In this document: positions 33,440 through 41,417 of the stretch, piece by piece
Position numbering within the stretch: position 1 is the stretch's first letter
How the letters are laid out: each line of letters opens with the position of its first letter
Source of the DNA: an uncultured Dehalococcoidia bacterium
GTDB lineage: Bacteria > Chloroflexota > Dehalococcoidia > Dehalococcoidales > Fen-1064
Direction of reading: 5' to 3'
Length of the DNA: 41,996 bases
Assembly (NCBI GenBank): GCA_903916765.1
Contig: CAIWXV010000014.1
Span: 1 to 41,996 of the forward strand
The notes under the pieces: generated by a model
Databases searched by the model: none
Seen by the model: only the letters and a program-made list of their open reading frames with translations
Told to the model about the DNA's origin: nothing
Made by a program: the position numbers and the translations under genes

Positions 33440-34504
33440 CTAGCCTCCGTTTTGTTTTATGCCAATCGCTTTATGTATGCCCTGACAAGCAGTGATGAGT
33501 TCCTTCAATTCGTCGGGTGTGATTTGTTGCTGGCTGTCTACCAGTGCCTCTACCGGATTATGATGCACTTCGACTATCAAGCCACAGGCACCGACAGCAA
33601 CACTCGCACAGCTCAGGCTGAAAATCAGGTCTCGTCGCCCTGCCGCATGACTAGGGTCGACAATCACCGGTAGGTAGGTCTCTTTCTTTAGAACTGGCAC
33701 TGCCGCCAGGTCAAGCGTGTACCTAGTATAACTTTTACCCTTACCCAATGGCAAGATACCCCGCTCGCAGAGAATGATATCTTTGTTTTCTTCTGCCACC
33801 ATATACTCGGCGAAGGACAGGAATTCTTCAATACCAGCGCCGAAATGACGCTTGTAAAGTATCGGTTTGCCTGTTCGAGCAACTTTGACGAGCAGGTCCT
33901 GGTCGTACATATTTCTGGAGCCAATCTGAATGATGTCTACATATTTGGCTACCAGATCCACTTGCGATTCACCTCTGATTTCAGTAACGACAGGCAATTC
34001 GAATTTGTTGCCTGCTTCGCGGAACCACTCCAATGCTTCAGTTGCTTCCTCTTCTCCTGCAGAGCCCAGTCCCTGGAAGGAGTGAACGGAAGAGCGTGGC
34101 TTGAAGATGCCACCCCTTAGCATTTGAGCGCCGGCTTTCTTAACGCCTTCGGCAATTTTGAAAAGTTGCTTTTTACTTTCCACTGCGCATGGTCCGGCGA
34201 TGAAAACCAGTTTATCCCCGCCGATTTCAACATCACCGACCTTGATGATTCTTCGCTCGCTTTCGCCTGTGAGTTTGGCATATTCACGACTGATTAGTTT
34301 ATAAGGTGTCTCGACCATCCTTGCCTCCTTTACTCCCGGTAATATAGCAAAGTGGTCAAACGGTATTTTGCGCTCATCACCGATAAGTCCGATGATGGTG
34401 CGAAAAGCTCCTTGAGAGACATCGGCACGCAGTCCGTGGCTTTCTATTTCCTTGATAACTGCGGCAATCTGTTCTTTAGTGGCATCGCTCTTCATGATAA
34501 TCAT
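33440..34504 (-). CDS. aroF: DAHP synthase, type I-beta with N-terminal regulatory domain
   Basis: It condenses PEP and erythrose 4-phosphate, the entry to aromatic synthesis. Residues 1-70 form the ferredoxin-like/ACT-like domain (IAAVIKEIESHGLRADVSQG) that in the Thermotoga enzyme mediates Tyr/Phe feedback. The barrel follows with VFIAGPCAVESKKQ, MLRGGIFKPRSSVHSFQGLG, GSRNMYDQDLL and IVDPSHAAGRRDL. AGGAGA precedes ATG 34504; a second in-frame ATG lies at 34495. It is the first structural gene of the operon, behind an aromatic leader peptide and terminator, so it appears controlled by both attenuation and feedback. Confidence 0.96.
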   Translation of the reverse strand: MIIMKSDATKEQIAAVIKEIESHGLRADVSQGAFRTIIGLIGDERKIPFDHFAILPGVKEARMVETPYKLISREYAKLTGESERRIIKVGDVEIGGDKLVFIAGPCAVESKKQLFKIAEGVKKAGAQMLRGGIFKPRSSVHSFQGLGSAGEEEATEALEWFREAGNKFELPVVTEIRGESQVDLVAKYVDIIQIGSRNMYDQDLLVKVARTGKPILYKRHFGAGIEEFLSFAEYMVAEENKDIILCERGILPLGKGKSYTRYTLDLAAVPVLKKETYLPVIVDPSHAAGRRDLIFSLSCASVAVGACGLIVEVHHNPVEALVDSQQQITPDELKELITACQGIHKAIGIKQNGG

Positions 34505-34540
34505 TGCTTTTCTCCTGTTTTGTAGTTTTGTTGAGCATAT

Positions 34541-34575
34541 AAAAAGAAGAACCCTCTGCTTAAGAGGGCTCTTCT
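34541..34575 (-). terminator. Attenuator terminator upstream of aroF
   Basis: Minus strand AGAAGAGCCCTCT-TAAGC-AGAGGGTTCTTCT is a 13-bp stem with a single G-U pair, running into TTTT, 37 nt before aroF. UUGAGAGG at the leader stop codon can pair with CCUCUUAA in the 5' arm and loop, forming an antiterminator. Confidence 0.92.
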
Positions 34576-34628
34576 GATTTCTAACTTTGGAACTATCTGT
34601 TTCAGTCTATTTTTTTGCACAACGCCTC

Positions 34629-34694
34629 TCAAGCACTTTTCGTGCCCCAAAACGCGAAGTAGTAGTAATAATATCTCTGAGAGACGTTTAACAT
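34629..34694 (-). CDS. Aromatic leader peptide, 21 aa (aro operon attenuator)
   Basis: A 21-codon ORF absent from the track contains YYYYYFAFW: five consecutive Tyr codons (TAT TAT TAC TAC TAC), two Phe and one Trp. Three RNA regions are visible. Region 1 CGUCUCUCA (codons 3-6) pairs over 9 bp with region 2 UGAGAGGCG at the stop codon. Region 2 (UUGAGAGG) alternatively pairs with region 3 CCUCUUAA, blocking the terminator. Stalling on Tyr/Phe/Trp codons would free region 2. No Shine-Dalgarno; ATG is 8 nt after the -10. The composition is very unlikely by chance; the regulatory role is inferred. Confidence 0.9.
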   Translation of the reverse strand: MLNVSQRYYYYYFAFWGTKSA

Positions 34695-34702
34695 CAATAT
34701 TG

Positions 34703-34731
34703 AATTTATCATAGGCGAATTATTTTGTCAA
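34703..34731 (-). promoter_or_regulatory. Promoter of the aro leader
   Basis: The minus strand has TTGACA, a 17-nt spacer and TAAATT preceded by TGa (extended -10), with the expected start about 2 nt before the leader ATG. It is divergent from and about 30 nt away from the thrS promoter. Confidence 0.75.
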
Positions 34732-34759
34732 ATGTAGCGCGCTCACGAAACACAAATAA

Positions 34760-34788
34760 TTGCACTCACAGCCTCTGGTTGGTATAAT
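34760..34788 (+). promoter_or_regulatory. thrS operon promoter
   Basis: TTGCAC, a 17-nt spacer and a perfect TATAAT. The expected start near 34795 gives an untranslated region of about 55 nt. Confidence 0.8.
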
Positions 34789-34799
34789 TGTACAGTTAG

Positions 34800-34833
34800 C
34801 CTCTCGTTCCCGGGACGGGTGGGAGGTTTTGTT
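34800..34833 (+). terminator. Terminator-like hairpin in the thrS 5' untranslated region
   Basis: CCTCTC and GGGAGG close a GC-rich hairpin with an inner CGTTC/GACG stem, followed by TTTTGTTT, between the thrS promoter and start codon. It could attenuate the operon, but no leader peptide or alternative pairing is evident. Confidence 0.4.
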
Positions 34834-34849
34834 TCTGTAAGATGATTAG

Positions 34850-36610
34850 ATGGATAATATCGAGAAAGACGAAAAACTGGACATGATGCGCCATTCGGCG
34901 GCGCATGTTATGGCGGAAGCCGTGCAATCGATGTTCCCCGATGCTAAATTTGGCATCGGCCCTACCATCGAATACGGTTTTTACTATGATTTCGACTTAT
35001 CTCGTTCTCTTAGTCCCGAAGACTTGCCGCTCATCGAAGCCAAAATGAAGGAAATTGTGAAAAGTAATTCTCCTTTCCTGAAAGAGATGGTTTCCAAGGA
35101 GCAAGCACGTAAATTATTCGCCAATCAACCGTATAAACTGGAATTGATTGATGAACTACCCGAAGAGCAGGTAACTATTTATAAGCAGGGTAATTTCACC
35201 GATATGTGCCGTGGTCCTCATGTTAGGTATACCTCTGCGATAAAGGCTTTCAAACTGATCACGATTGCCGGCGCTTACTGGCGTGGCAGTGAAAAAAATC
35301 CGATGCTCCAGCGTATCTACGGTGTGGCTTTTAACACCCAGAAAGAGTTGGATGAATATCTCATCCGTCAAGAAGAAATAAAAAAGAGAGACCACCGGAA
35401 AATAGGCAAAGACCTTGATCTTTTCGTGTTTTCTGATTTAATTGGAAAGGGTCTTCCCATTTTCACGGAAAAAGGGTCAGTCATCAGGCGCGAGTTGGAG
35501 CGATTTGTCGTCGATGAGGAAATCAAAAGAGGCTATAAGCATGTCTATACGCCTGATCTGGCGAAGGTTGAGCTCTATAAGACGTCTGGCCACTATCCCT
35601 ATTATAAGGATACAATGTACCCGGTGATGAAAGTAGACGAAGATGAGTTGATGCTTCGCCCTATGACTTGCCCTCACCACTACCAGTATTATGCCAGCAA
35701 ACCAAGGTCATATAAAGAATTGCCTTTTAGAATCGCTGAGTTGGCAAAGCAGTTCCGCTACGAAAAGTCGGGAGAGCTTAGCGGACTTCTGCGTGTCCGA
35801 AGCTTCTGCTTGGCTGATGCACACATTATTTGCAAGTCAGAACAGGCGGTTGACGAGATAATGCAAGCACTCGACCTCATAGAATATGCAGCGAACGTTC
35901 TAGGTTTGAACGCCGGTAGGAGGTACCGTCTGTCCCTGGGTGACCGGAAAGATGAGAAGAAATACTACAAGGATGATGCGGCTTGGGATTTTGCCGAGAA
36001 TGTCTTACGTCGGGTCCTGATACAGAGGAAAGCGAATTTCTTTGAAGCCGGAAATGAAGCGGCTTTTTACGGTCCCAAAATCGATATTCAGATGAAGAAT
36101 TTCGCTGGTAAGGAAGACACCGCTTTTACCGTCCAGTATGACTTCGTGGGACCGAAACGCTTTAAATTGGCCTACATTGACAGCGACGGAAAAGAAAAGG
36201 AACCGATTGTTATTCATCGCTCTTCGATTGGTGCGATAGAAAGAACTATGGCTTTTCTCATCGAACATTATGCCGGTGCGTTTCCCGTCTGGTTGTCACC
36301 GGTTCAAGCAGCAATTATTCCAGTATCTGACCAACATCTGGGTTATGCCCGTAAATTAGAAGCCGAGCTGAAAGCTATTGGTGTCAGGGTAATGGTAGAT
36401 GACCGGAATGAACGTATGAACCAGAAAATCCGCGAAGCTCAACTTCAAAAAATACCTTACATGCTGGTAGTCGGGGATAAAGAATCAGCGGATAACACGG
36501 TATCGGTGCGGTTACGTATCGGAGAACAACTTCCTGTTATGTCTTTTGAGGAGTTTAAGAAGAAAATCAAGCAGGTTATTAACGACCGTGTTAATGAATT
36601 GAAGCCGTAA
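34850..36610 (+). CDS. thrS: Threonyl-tRNA synthetase lacking the TGS domain
   Basis: A class II synthetase charging tRNA-Thr. The protein begins directly in the editing domain: HSAAHVMAEAV (HxxxH) and DMCRGPHV provide its metal-binding His/Cys set. The catalytic core follows (MLRPMTCPHHYQ with the zinc Cys, LPFRIAELAKQFRYEKSG, VIHRSSIGAIERTMAFLIE), then the anticodon domain (VQAAIIPVSDQHLGYA). The usual N-terminal TGS domain of about 60 residues is absent, giving 586 rather than about 640 residues. The ribosome site is weak. It heads thrS-infC-rpmI-rplT-pheST. Confidence 0.96.
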   Translation: MDNIEKDEKLDMMRHSAAHVMAEAVQSMFPDAKFGIGPTIEYGFYYDFDLSRSLSPEDLPLIEAKMKEIVKSNSPFLKEMVSKEQARKLFANQPYKLELIDELPEEQVTIYKQGNFTDMCRGPHVRYTSAIKAFKLITIAGAYWRGSEKNPMLQRIYGVAFNTQKELDEYLIRQEEIKKRDHRKIGKDLDLFVFSDLIGKGLPIFTEKGSVIRRELERFVVDEEIKRGYKHVYTPDLAKVELYKTSGHYPYYKDTMYPVMKVDEDELMLRPMTCPHHYQYYASKPRSYKELPFRIAELAKQFRYEKSGELSGLLRVRSFCLADAHIICKSEQAVDEIMQALDLIEYAANVLGLNAGRRYRLSLGDRKDEKKYYKDDAAWDFAENVLRRVLIQRKANFFEAGNEAAFYGPKIDIQMKNFAGKEDTAFTVQYDFVGPKRFKLAYIDSDGKEKEPIVIHRSSIGAIERTMAFLIEHYAGAFPVWLSPVQAAIIPVSDQHLGYARKLEAELKAIGVRVMVDDRNERMNQKIREAQLQKIPYMLVVGDKESADNTVSVRLRIGEQLPVMSFEEFKKKIKQVINDRVNELKP

Positions 36611-36687
36611 CTTGATTATTACGTATAGAATGTATTATATTGAGTTCTGGTAATATACATAAAGCTTAGAAGGGGGAACTACAGCAC

Positions 36688-37248
36688 ATAGTTAAGCCAC
36701 TACGTATCAACAATCAGATAAGGGTTGCCGAAGTTCGTGTCGTCGGTGAGAAAGGCGAACAACTAGGAGTTATGTCCTTAATTAATGCTTTGGACGCTGC
36801 TAGGAAAGCCGGACTCGACTTGATCGAGGTAGCACCCACTGCCGTTCCGCCCGTTTGCCGGGTAACAGATTACGGCAAATATCGCTACGAACAAACAAAG
36901 AAAGAAAAGATTGCCAGGAAAAGCCAAAAGGTCTCCGAACTCAGGGAAATCCGGTTAAGACCTAAAATTGGTGAACATGATCTCGAGTTTAAAGTCCGGG
37001 CAATCAAGAAATTTCTACTAGACGGTGACAAGGTCAGAGTGACAGTGATGTTTCGGGGGCGTGAAATCAGTCACGCTGATTTAGGTTGGAAACTATTACA
37101 AAGAGTAATACAGATATTAGGAGAGGTGGCGGTACTGGAAAAGCAGGCGGTGATGGAAGGGCGGAGGATGTTTATTATTCTGGCGCCGGGCACTACCCAG
37201 AAATCAAAACCAAAGGAAACACAGGATGCCAAAACTAAAGACTCATAA
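36688..37248 (+). CDS. infC: Translation initiation factor IF-3, probable ATA start
   Basis: IF-3 binds the 30S subunit and checks start-codon pairing. The track starts at an internal ATG (36772), but the frame is open upstream and encodes the conserved N-terminus KPLRINNQIRVAEVRVVGEKG. No ATG, GTG or TTG lies in that stretch. The frame reaches back to a TAG, and AAGGGGG precedes an ATA at 36688 by 11 nt. IF-3 genes are known for rare starts such as ATT in E. coli, used for autoregulation. From ATA the protein has 186 residues, with the linker and C-terminal domain (RLRPKIGEHDLEFKVRAIKKFL) intact. It overlaps rpmI by 23 nt. Confidence 0.93.
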   Translation: MVKPLRINNQIRVAEVRVVGEKGEQLGVMSLINALDAARKAGLDLIEVAPTAVPPVCRVTDYGKYRYEQTKKEKIARKSQKVSELREIRLRPKIGEHDLEFKVRAIKKFLLDGDKVRVTVMFRGREISHADLGWKLLQRVIQILGEVAVLEKQAVMEGRRMFIILAPGTTQKSKPKETQDAKTKDS

Positions 37249-37429
37249 GGGTGCAAAAGCGCGTTTCCATGTTACAGGAAGCGGTAAATTTCTACGGATG
37301 AAGGGCGGCTCGAGCCATCTGCGACGGAATAAGCCGGCGCGGGTCAAGCGTGAGTATAATGATAAATTGCCCATCAGCCCGGTGGATAAGAAGAAACTCA
37401 GCAGGCTGATGCCCTATGCGGGCAAATAG
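37226..37429 (+). CDS. rpmI: 50S ribosomal protein L35
   Basis: A 67-residue basic protein of the large subunit. PKLKTHKGAKARFHVTGSGK and SHLRRNKPARVKRE are the family signature. The ATG lies inside the end of infC, a 23-nt overlap that implies translational coupling. The infC-rpmI-rplT order is the conserved bacterial arrangement. Confidence 0.97.
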   Translation: MPKLKTHKGAKARFHVTGSGKFLRMKGGSSHLRRNKPARVKREYNDKLPISPVDKKKLSRLMPYAGK

Positions 37430-37470
37430 TAATTACAGCCTGATAAGTTATTGATAATTTTAGAAGTATC

Positions 37471-37489
37471 GGGAGTAGGGGCTACTCCC
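37471..37489 (+). promoter_or_regulatory. Hairpin just upstream of rplT
   Basis: GGGAGTA-GGGGC-TACTCCC is a perfect 7-bp stem 8 nt before the AGGAGGGG ribosome site of rplT. Its 3' arm (CUCC) could alternatively pair with GGAG of that site, so it may take part in L20 autoregulation. This is speculative. Confidence 0.4.
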
Positions 37490-37508
37490 TGTAGTCAGGA
37501 GGGGTATT

Positions 37509-37862
37509 GTGCCACGCGTTAAGAGAGGGGTAACTACACATCAAAAGCATAAGAGTTTATTAGCTCTGACCAAGGGTCATAGAGCTACAAGACATGCTCT
37601 TGTCAAACGTGCTACAGAATCAATGATGAAATCCCTGAGTTATGCTTACGCACATCGTCGTGAGCGTAAGGGAGATATGCGTCGTCTTTGGATTACTCGT
37701 GTTAATGCCGCTAGTCGTTTACAGGGTATGACCTATGGTGAATTGATGGATGGCTTGAAAAAGTCGGGTGTGCGCATCAATCGCAAGGTATTAGCTGATA
37801 TGGCAGTGACACAGCCGGAAGTTTTTGCTGAACTGGTGACTGTTGCCAAAAAACAATCTTAA
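37509..37862 (+). CDS. rplT: 50S ribosomal protein L20
   Basis: An early-assembly 23S rRNA-binding protein of 117 residues. It starts at GTG with AGGAGGGG upstream and shows PRVKRGVTTHQKHK, YAYAHRRERKGDMRRLWI and LKKSGVRINRKVLADMA. In other bacteria L20 represses this operon; the upstream hairpin could be a target. Confidence 0.97.
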   Translation: MPRVKRGVTTHQKHKSLLALTKGHRATRHALVKRATESMMKSLSYAYAHRRERKGDMRRLWITRVNAASRLQGMTYGELMDGLKKSGVRINRKVLADMAVTQPEVFAELVTVAKKQS

Positions 37863-37889
37863 AGACTCCACTACGTATTCAATATTATC

Positions 37890-38945
37890 ATGTTACAGCG
37901 TCTTGACGAACTTAAGCAGAATGCCTTTCGTGAATTGGAAGTCATCAATGACCTTTCCAATTTAGAGTCTTGGCGTGTTCGTTATCTCGGTAGAAAAAGT
38001 GAACTGACCAATATTTTGCGCGGTTTGGCAGAGCTTTCTCTGGAAGAGCGTAAATCTGCCGGCGCTTTAGCCAATCATATCAAAAATGAGCTGGATTCAC
38101 TTCTGAATCAAAAGACAGAATCTTTGAAAGCTGAGTTTCAGAAGCAGGTACTCCGTTCTGATGAATCCCTTGCCGCACGTGGTGATATTACCTTACCCGG
38201 CCGTCCCATTCCGATGGGTCGGTTGCATCCTATCACGGAAACCCTCCACGAAATTTGCGATATTTTTGTTTCGCTTGGTTTTCAGATTATGGAGAGTAAT
38301 GATGCGGAACTCGACTATTATAATTTCGAGGCATTAAATATACCTGAGGAACATCCTGCCCGGGATGATATGTCCACTTTCTGGCTCGATTACGAAGATG
38401 AACGTGGTAAACGTCCTATGCTTTTACGTACTCATACTACCTCCGTCAGTGCCCGTTGTGTGGCGACAATGAAACCACCTATCAGAGTTATCGAACCCGG
38501 CAGGGTTTATCGCTATGAAGCTACCGATGCTACACATCTGACAATGTTCCATCAACTCGATGGATTGGCGGTAGATAAGGGTATCACAATGGCTGACCTT
38601 AAGGGCACTTTCTATGAGTTTGCCCGCCGTTTCTATGGTGATGGTCGAAGAGTGCGTTTCCGCCCCGATTATTTCCCATTCGTCGAACCGGGTGTGGAAG
38701 TAGCTGTGGAGTGTGCTCTTTGTAAGGGTAGCGGTTGTCGGCTCTGCGGTAATAGCGGCTGGATTGAGATCGGCGGTGCTGGTATGACTCATCCCAAAGT
38801 GCTTGAGCGTGGCGGTATCGACCCCAATGAATATACCAGTTTCGCTTTCGGTTTTGGTATCGACCGTATTCCGATGTTGCGCTACGGCATCAATGATATG
38901 AGATTGTTCTTTGGCTCTGACCTGAGATTTTTGAGGCAATTCTAA
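37890..38945 (+). CDS. pheS: Phenylalanyl-tRNA synthetase alpha subunit
   Basis: The catalytic subunit of the alpha2-beta2 PheRS. An N-terminal coiled coil that binds tRNA (about 1-90) precedes the class II core: GRLHPITETLHEICDIF, LRTHTTSVSARCV, the FRPDYFPFVEPGVEV motif and a C-terminal FGFGIDRIPMLRYG (motif 3). An inserted Cys knuckle (CALCKGSGCRLCGNSGW) is present, as in many PheS. At 351 residues it is full length. It follows rplT after 27 nt and ends one base before the pheT ATG. Confidence 0.97.
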   Translation: MLQRLDELKQNAFRELEVINDLSNLESWRVRYLGRKSELTNILRGLAELSLEERKSAGALANHIKNELDSLLNQKTESLKAEFQKQVLRSDESLAARGDITLPGRPIPMGRLHPITETLHEICDIFVSLGFQIMESNDAELDYYNFEALNIPEEHPARDDMSTFWLDYEDERGKRPMLLRTHTTSVSARCVATMKPPIRVIEPGRVYRYEATDATHLTMFHQLDGLAVDKGITMADLKGTFYEFARRFYGDGRRVRFRPDYFPFVEPGVEVAVECALCKGSGCRLCGNSGWIEIGGAGMTHPKVLERGGIDPNEYTSFAFGFGIDRIPMLRYGINDMRLFFGSDLRFLRQF

Positions 38946-41348
38946 ATGAAGGTCTCTTTTAACTGGTTAAAACAATATGTTGATGTCAAGCTATCGGCGG
39001 CGGAGATTGCCGGTCGTTTGACGATGGCGGGCATCGAAGTTAAATCCTCTCAGGTTATCGGTGCTGATTGGGCGGGTATTATTGTCGGACAAATAACTGC
39101 CGTAAATCCTCATCCTAATGCCGACCGCCTTACTCTGGTGACATTGGAATTGGGTGACAGGCAGGAAACTGTCGTTTGCGGTGCGCCTAATGTTGCCGTC
39201 GGGGCAAAAGTTGTCTATGCGCCGGTTGGTTCCAAATTGATTGACGGACATACCGGCGAATCTGCAATACTGAAACCTGCCAAAATACGCGGCGTTGCCT
39301 CTAACGGTATGGCTTGTTCTGAGAAAGAACTGGGGATTTCGGAGAGCCATGAAGGTATTTTGCTTTTGCCGTCGGATATTGCCATCGGAACGTCGCTAAC
39401 GGAACTCCTCGGTGATGTCATCTTCTCTATTGAAGTTACACCGAATCGCCCAGATTGCCTTTCGATGATTGGGTTGGCAAGAGAGATTGCTGCACTGACC
39501 GGTGAGTCTCTGTATTTGCCGGAAGCTAAATATGCTGAATCGGGAACATCTATTAAAGACCATGTTACGGTTGAAATTGACGACCCGGATTTGTGTCCAC
39601 GGTATTGCGCCAGTCTGATTACCGGTATCAAAATCGCCGAGTCTCCGGAATGGCTCAAAGAGCGTCTGGTTTCTTATGGGATGCGTCCCATCAATAACAT
39701 CGTCGATATTACTAATTTTGTGATGCTGGAGTATGGACAACCGCTCCACTCTTTCGATTATGAGAAAATTGAAGGTAAGGGTATTATCGTACGTCGTGCT
39801 AAGAGCGGTGAGAAAATCACCAGTCTGGATGGGATTGAGCGTGCCTTATCACGTGATATGCTGGTGATTGCTGATAAAGAACGTGCCGTGGCAGTGGCAG
39901 GTATTATGGGTGGTGCTAACAGCGAAGTTTCGGAAAACACTTCCTCTATCCTGCTGGAATCTGCCAGTTTTAAGCCAGCCAGTATCCACCATACCGGACA
40001 CGCTTTAGGAATGCCCAGCGAGGCTTGTGTGCGCTTCGAGCGGGGTATCAGCGTGGAGTTGACTATTCCTGCCCTGAAACGTGCCACACAGTTGATTGCA
40101 GAACTAGGTGGCGAGCATGTGGCAAAGGGTATTATCGATGTCTATCCCGGTAAATTGGAACGGAAGTCGATTAAACTATCTACCGCTGATGTGAAACGGG
40201 TAGTGGGGTTAGAATATAGTATCGAACAAATTACTTCTTCTTTAACAGCGGTCGGTTTCGAGTGTCAGGCAGACAAAGGGAGTTCGTCAGTGTCAGCGAA
40301 AGCTCCTTACTGGCGGACTGATATTAATATTCCTGTCGATGTTATTGAAGAGGTGGCACGTATCATCGGCTATGAGCAAATACCAACGACTTTACTCGCC
40401 CAACCGATTCCCAAACAGAATCCTTTCCTCATCACCGCCTTGAAGCGCCGTGTCAGAAACATAATGGTTGGTTACGGTTTTCAGGAACTGGTTTCTTTCT
40501 CGCTGACGAATCTGGAGATTCTCACCAAACTATCTCCCGGGTCACGAAAACCGGAATCTTTGCCTGTTCATATTGCTAATCCTGCATCTTCGGAACAGGA
40601 ATATCTTCGCCCGACCTTGAGAGCCGATCTGCTTTCGGCACTTTCATCTAATAAGGCATATATCGAGGAAGGGCTCCGTCTCTTCGAGCTCGGTAAGGTT
40701 TATCTGGCTAAAGAGGGTAATCTACCAGATGAACCTGAGATGCTATGCGGCGTGTTGTACGGTCGCAGATTAGAGGGTTGGTGGCAAGGTGGAAGCGAAT
40801 CAATGGACTTTTTTGATGCTAAAGGCATGGTAGAAGGTTTGCTTGAGCAAATCGGCATCACTGCAAAATTTGAAAAATCCGATGATGAAAGTCTGCATCC
40901 TGCTAACCAGTCAGTGGTTATAGCTGGTGGCAAACGGATTGTGTTAGTCGGCGAATTGCATCCCTCGGTCAGCGAGCATTTTGAAATTCCGTCGAGGGTC
41001 TATCTTTTTGAAATCGATTTGCCTTCACTCCTGCCTCTTATTAAGCAGAAGACTTACCATACTATTCCGAAATTCCCGGCGACCATTCGGGATATTGCAC
41101 TGGTGGTTGATATCGGAGTGAATTATCAGCAGGTATTAGATATTATTAGAACGTTCTCACTGGTTACCGATGTAGCTCTCTTCGATGTCTATGCGGGTGA
41201 ACAGGTTCCTGCAGGTAAGAAATCACTGGCTTATCGTCTCATCTTCCAGACTCCCGACCGTACTCTTACCGACCAGCAGGTGAATGGTGTCCAGCAAGCA
41301 ATCCTCAAAAAGCTGAAATCCGAACTGGGTGCCAGTTTAAGAGGGTAA
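38946..41348 (+). CDS. pheT: Phenylalanyl-tRNA synthetase beta subunit
   Basis: The structural and editing subunit of PheRS, 800 residues. Domains in order: B1 with an EMAP-like tRNA-binding fold at about 40-150 (VGQITAVNPHPNADRL, VVCGAPNVAVG), the B3/B4 editing module (PINNIVDITNFVMLEYGQPLH, AGIMGGANSEVSE), B5 (DVIEEVARIIGYEQIP), a class II-like core and a C-terminal anticodon-binding FDX domain (KFPATIRDIALVVD). The ATG directly follows the pheS stop. It is the last gene of the thrS unit, before a strong terminator. Confidence 0.97.
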   Translation: MKVSFNWLKQYVDVKLSAAEIAGRLTMAGIEVKSSQVIGADWAGIIVGQITAVNPHPNADRLTLVTLELGDRQETVVCGAPNVAVGAKVVYAPVGSKLIDGHTGESAILKPAKIRGVASNGMACSEKELGISESHEGILLLPSDIAIGTSLTELLGDVIFSIEVTPNRPDCLSMIGLAREIAALTGESLYLPEAKYAESGTSIKDHVTVEIDDPDLCPRYCASLITGIKIAESPEWLKERLVSYGMRPINNIVDITNFVMLEYGQPLHSFDYEKIEGKGIIVRRAKSGEKITSLDGIERALSRDMLVIADKERAVAVAGIMGGANSEVSENTSSILLESASFKPASIHHTGHALGMPSEACVRFERGISVELTIPALKRATQLIAELGGEHVAKGIIDVYPGKLERKSIKLSTADVKRVVGLEYSIEQITSSLTAVGFECQADKGSSSVSAKAPYWRTDINIPVDVIEEVARIIGYEQIPTTLLAQPIPKQNPFLITALKRRVRNIMVGYGFQELVSFSLTNLEILTKLSPGSRKPESLPVHIANPASSEQEYLRPTLRADLLSALSSNKAYIEEGLRLFELGKVYLAKEGNLPDEPEMLCGVLYGRRLEGWWQGGSESMDFFDAKGMVEGLLEQIGITAKFEKSDDESLHPANQSVVIAGGKRIVLVGELHPSVSEHFEIPSRVYLFEIDLPSLLPLIKQKTYHTIPKFPATIRDIALVVDIGVNYQQVLDIIRTFSLVTDVALFDVYAGEQVPAGKKSLAYRLIFQTPDRTLTDQQVNGVQQAILKKLKSELGASLRG

Positions 41349-41363
41349 TTTTCTCAAAACACA

Positions 41364-41407
41364 AAGTGCCTGATCTCTAATCAATCAGAGATCAGGCACT
41401 TATTTTT
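41364..41407 (+). terminator. Strong terminator after pheT
   Basis: AAGTGCCTGATCTCT and its exact reverse complement form a 15-bp stem with an 8-nt loop, followed by ATTTTTG, 16 nt after the pheT stop. On the other strand the tail is less T-rich, so action on the convergent gene is uncertain. Confidence 0.92.
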
Positions 41408-41417
41408 GCGTTGACTA

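Noticed and set aside
34842-34886. Mini-ORF starting at ATG 34842 as a thrS leader peptide
   Set aside because: It overlaps the thrS start, lies after the hairpin and is not enriched in Thr codons.
38424-38939. 171-aa minus-strand ORF inside pheS
   Set aside because: Antisense shadow of a fully conserved gene, with no ribosome site and low-complexity Thr-rich translation.
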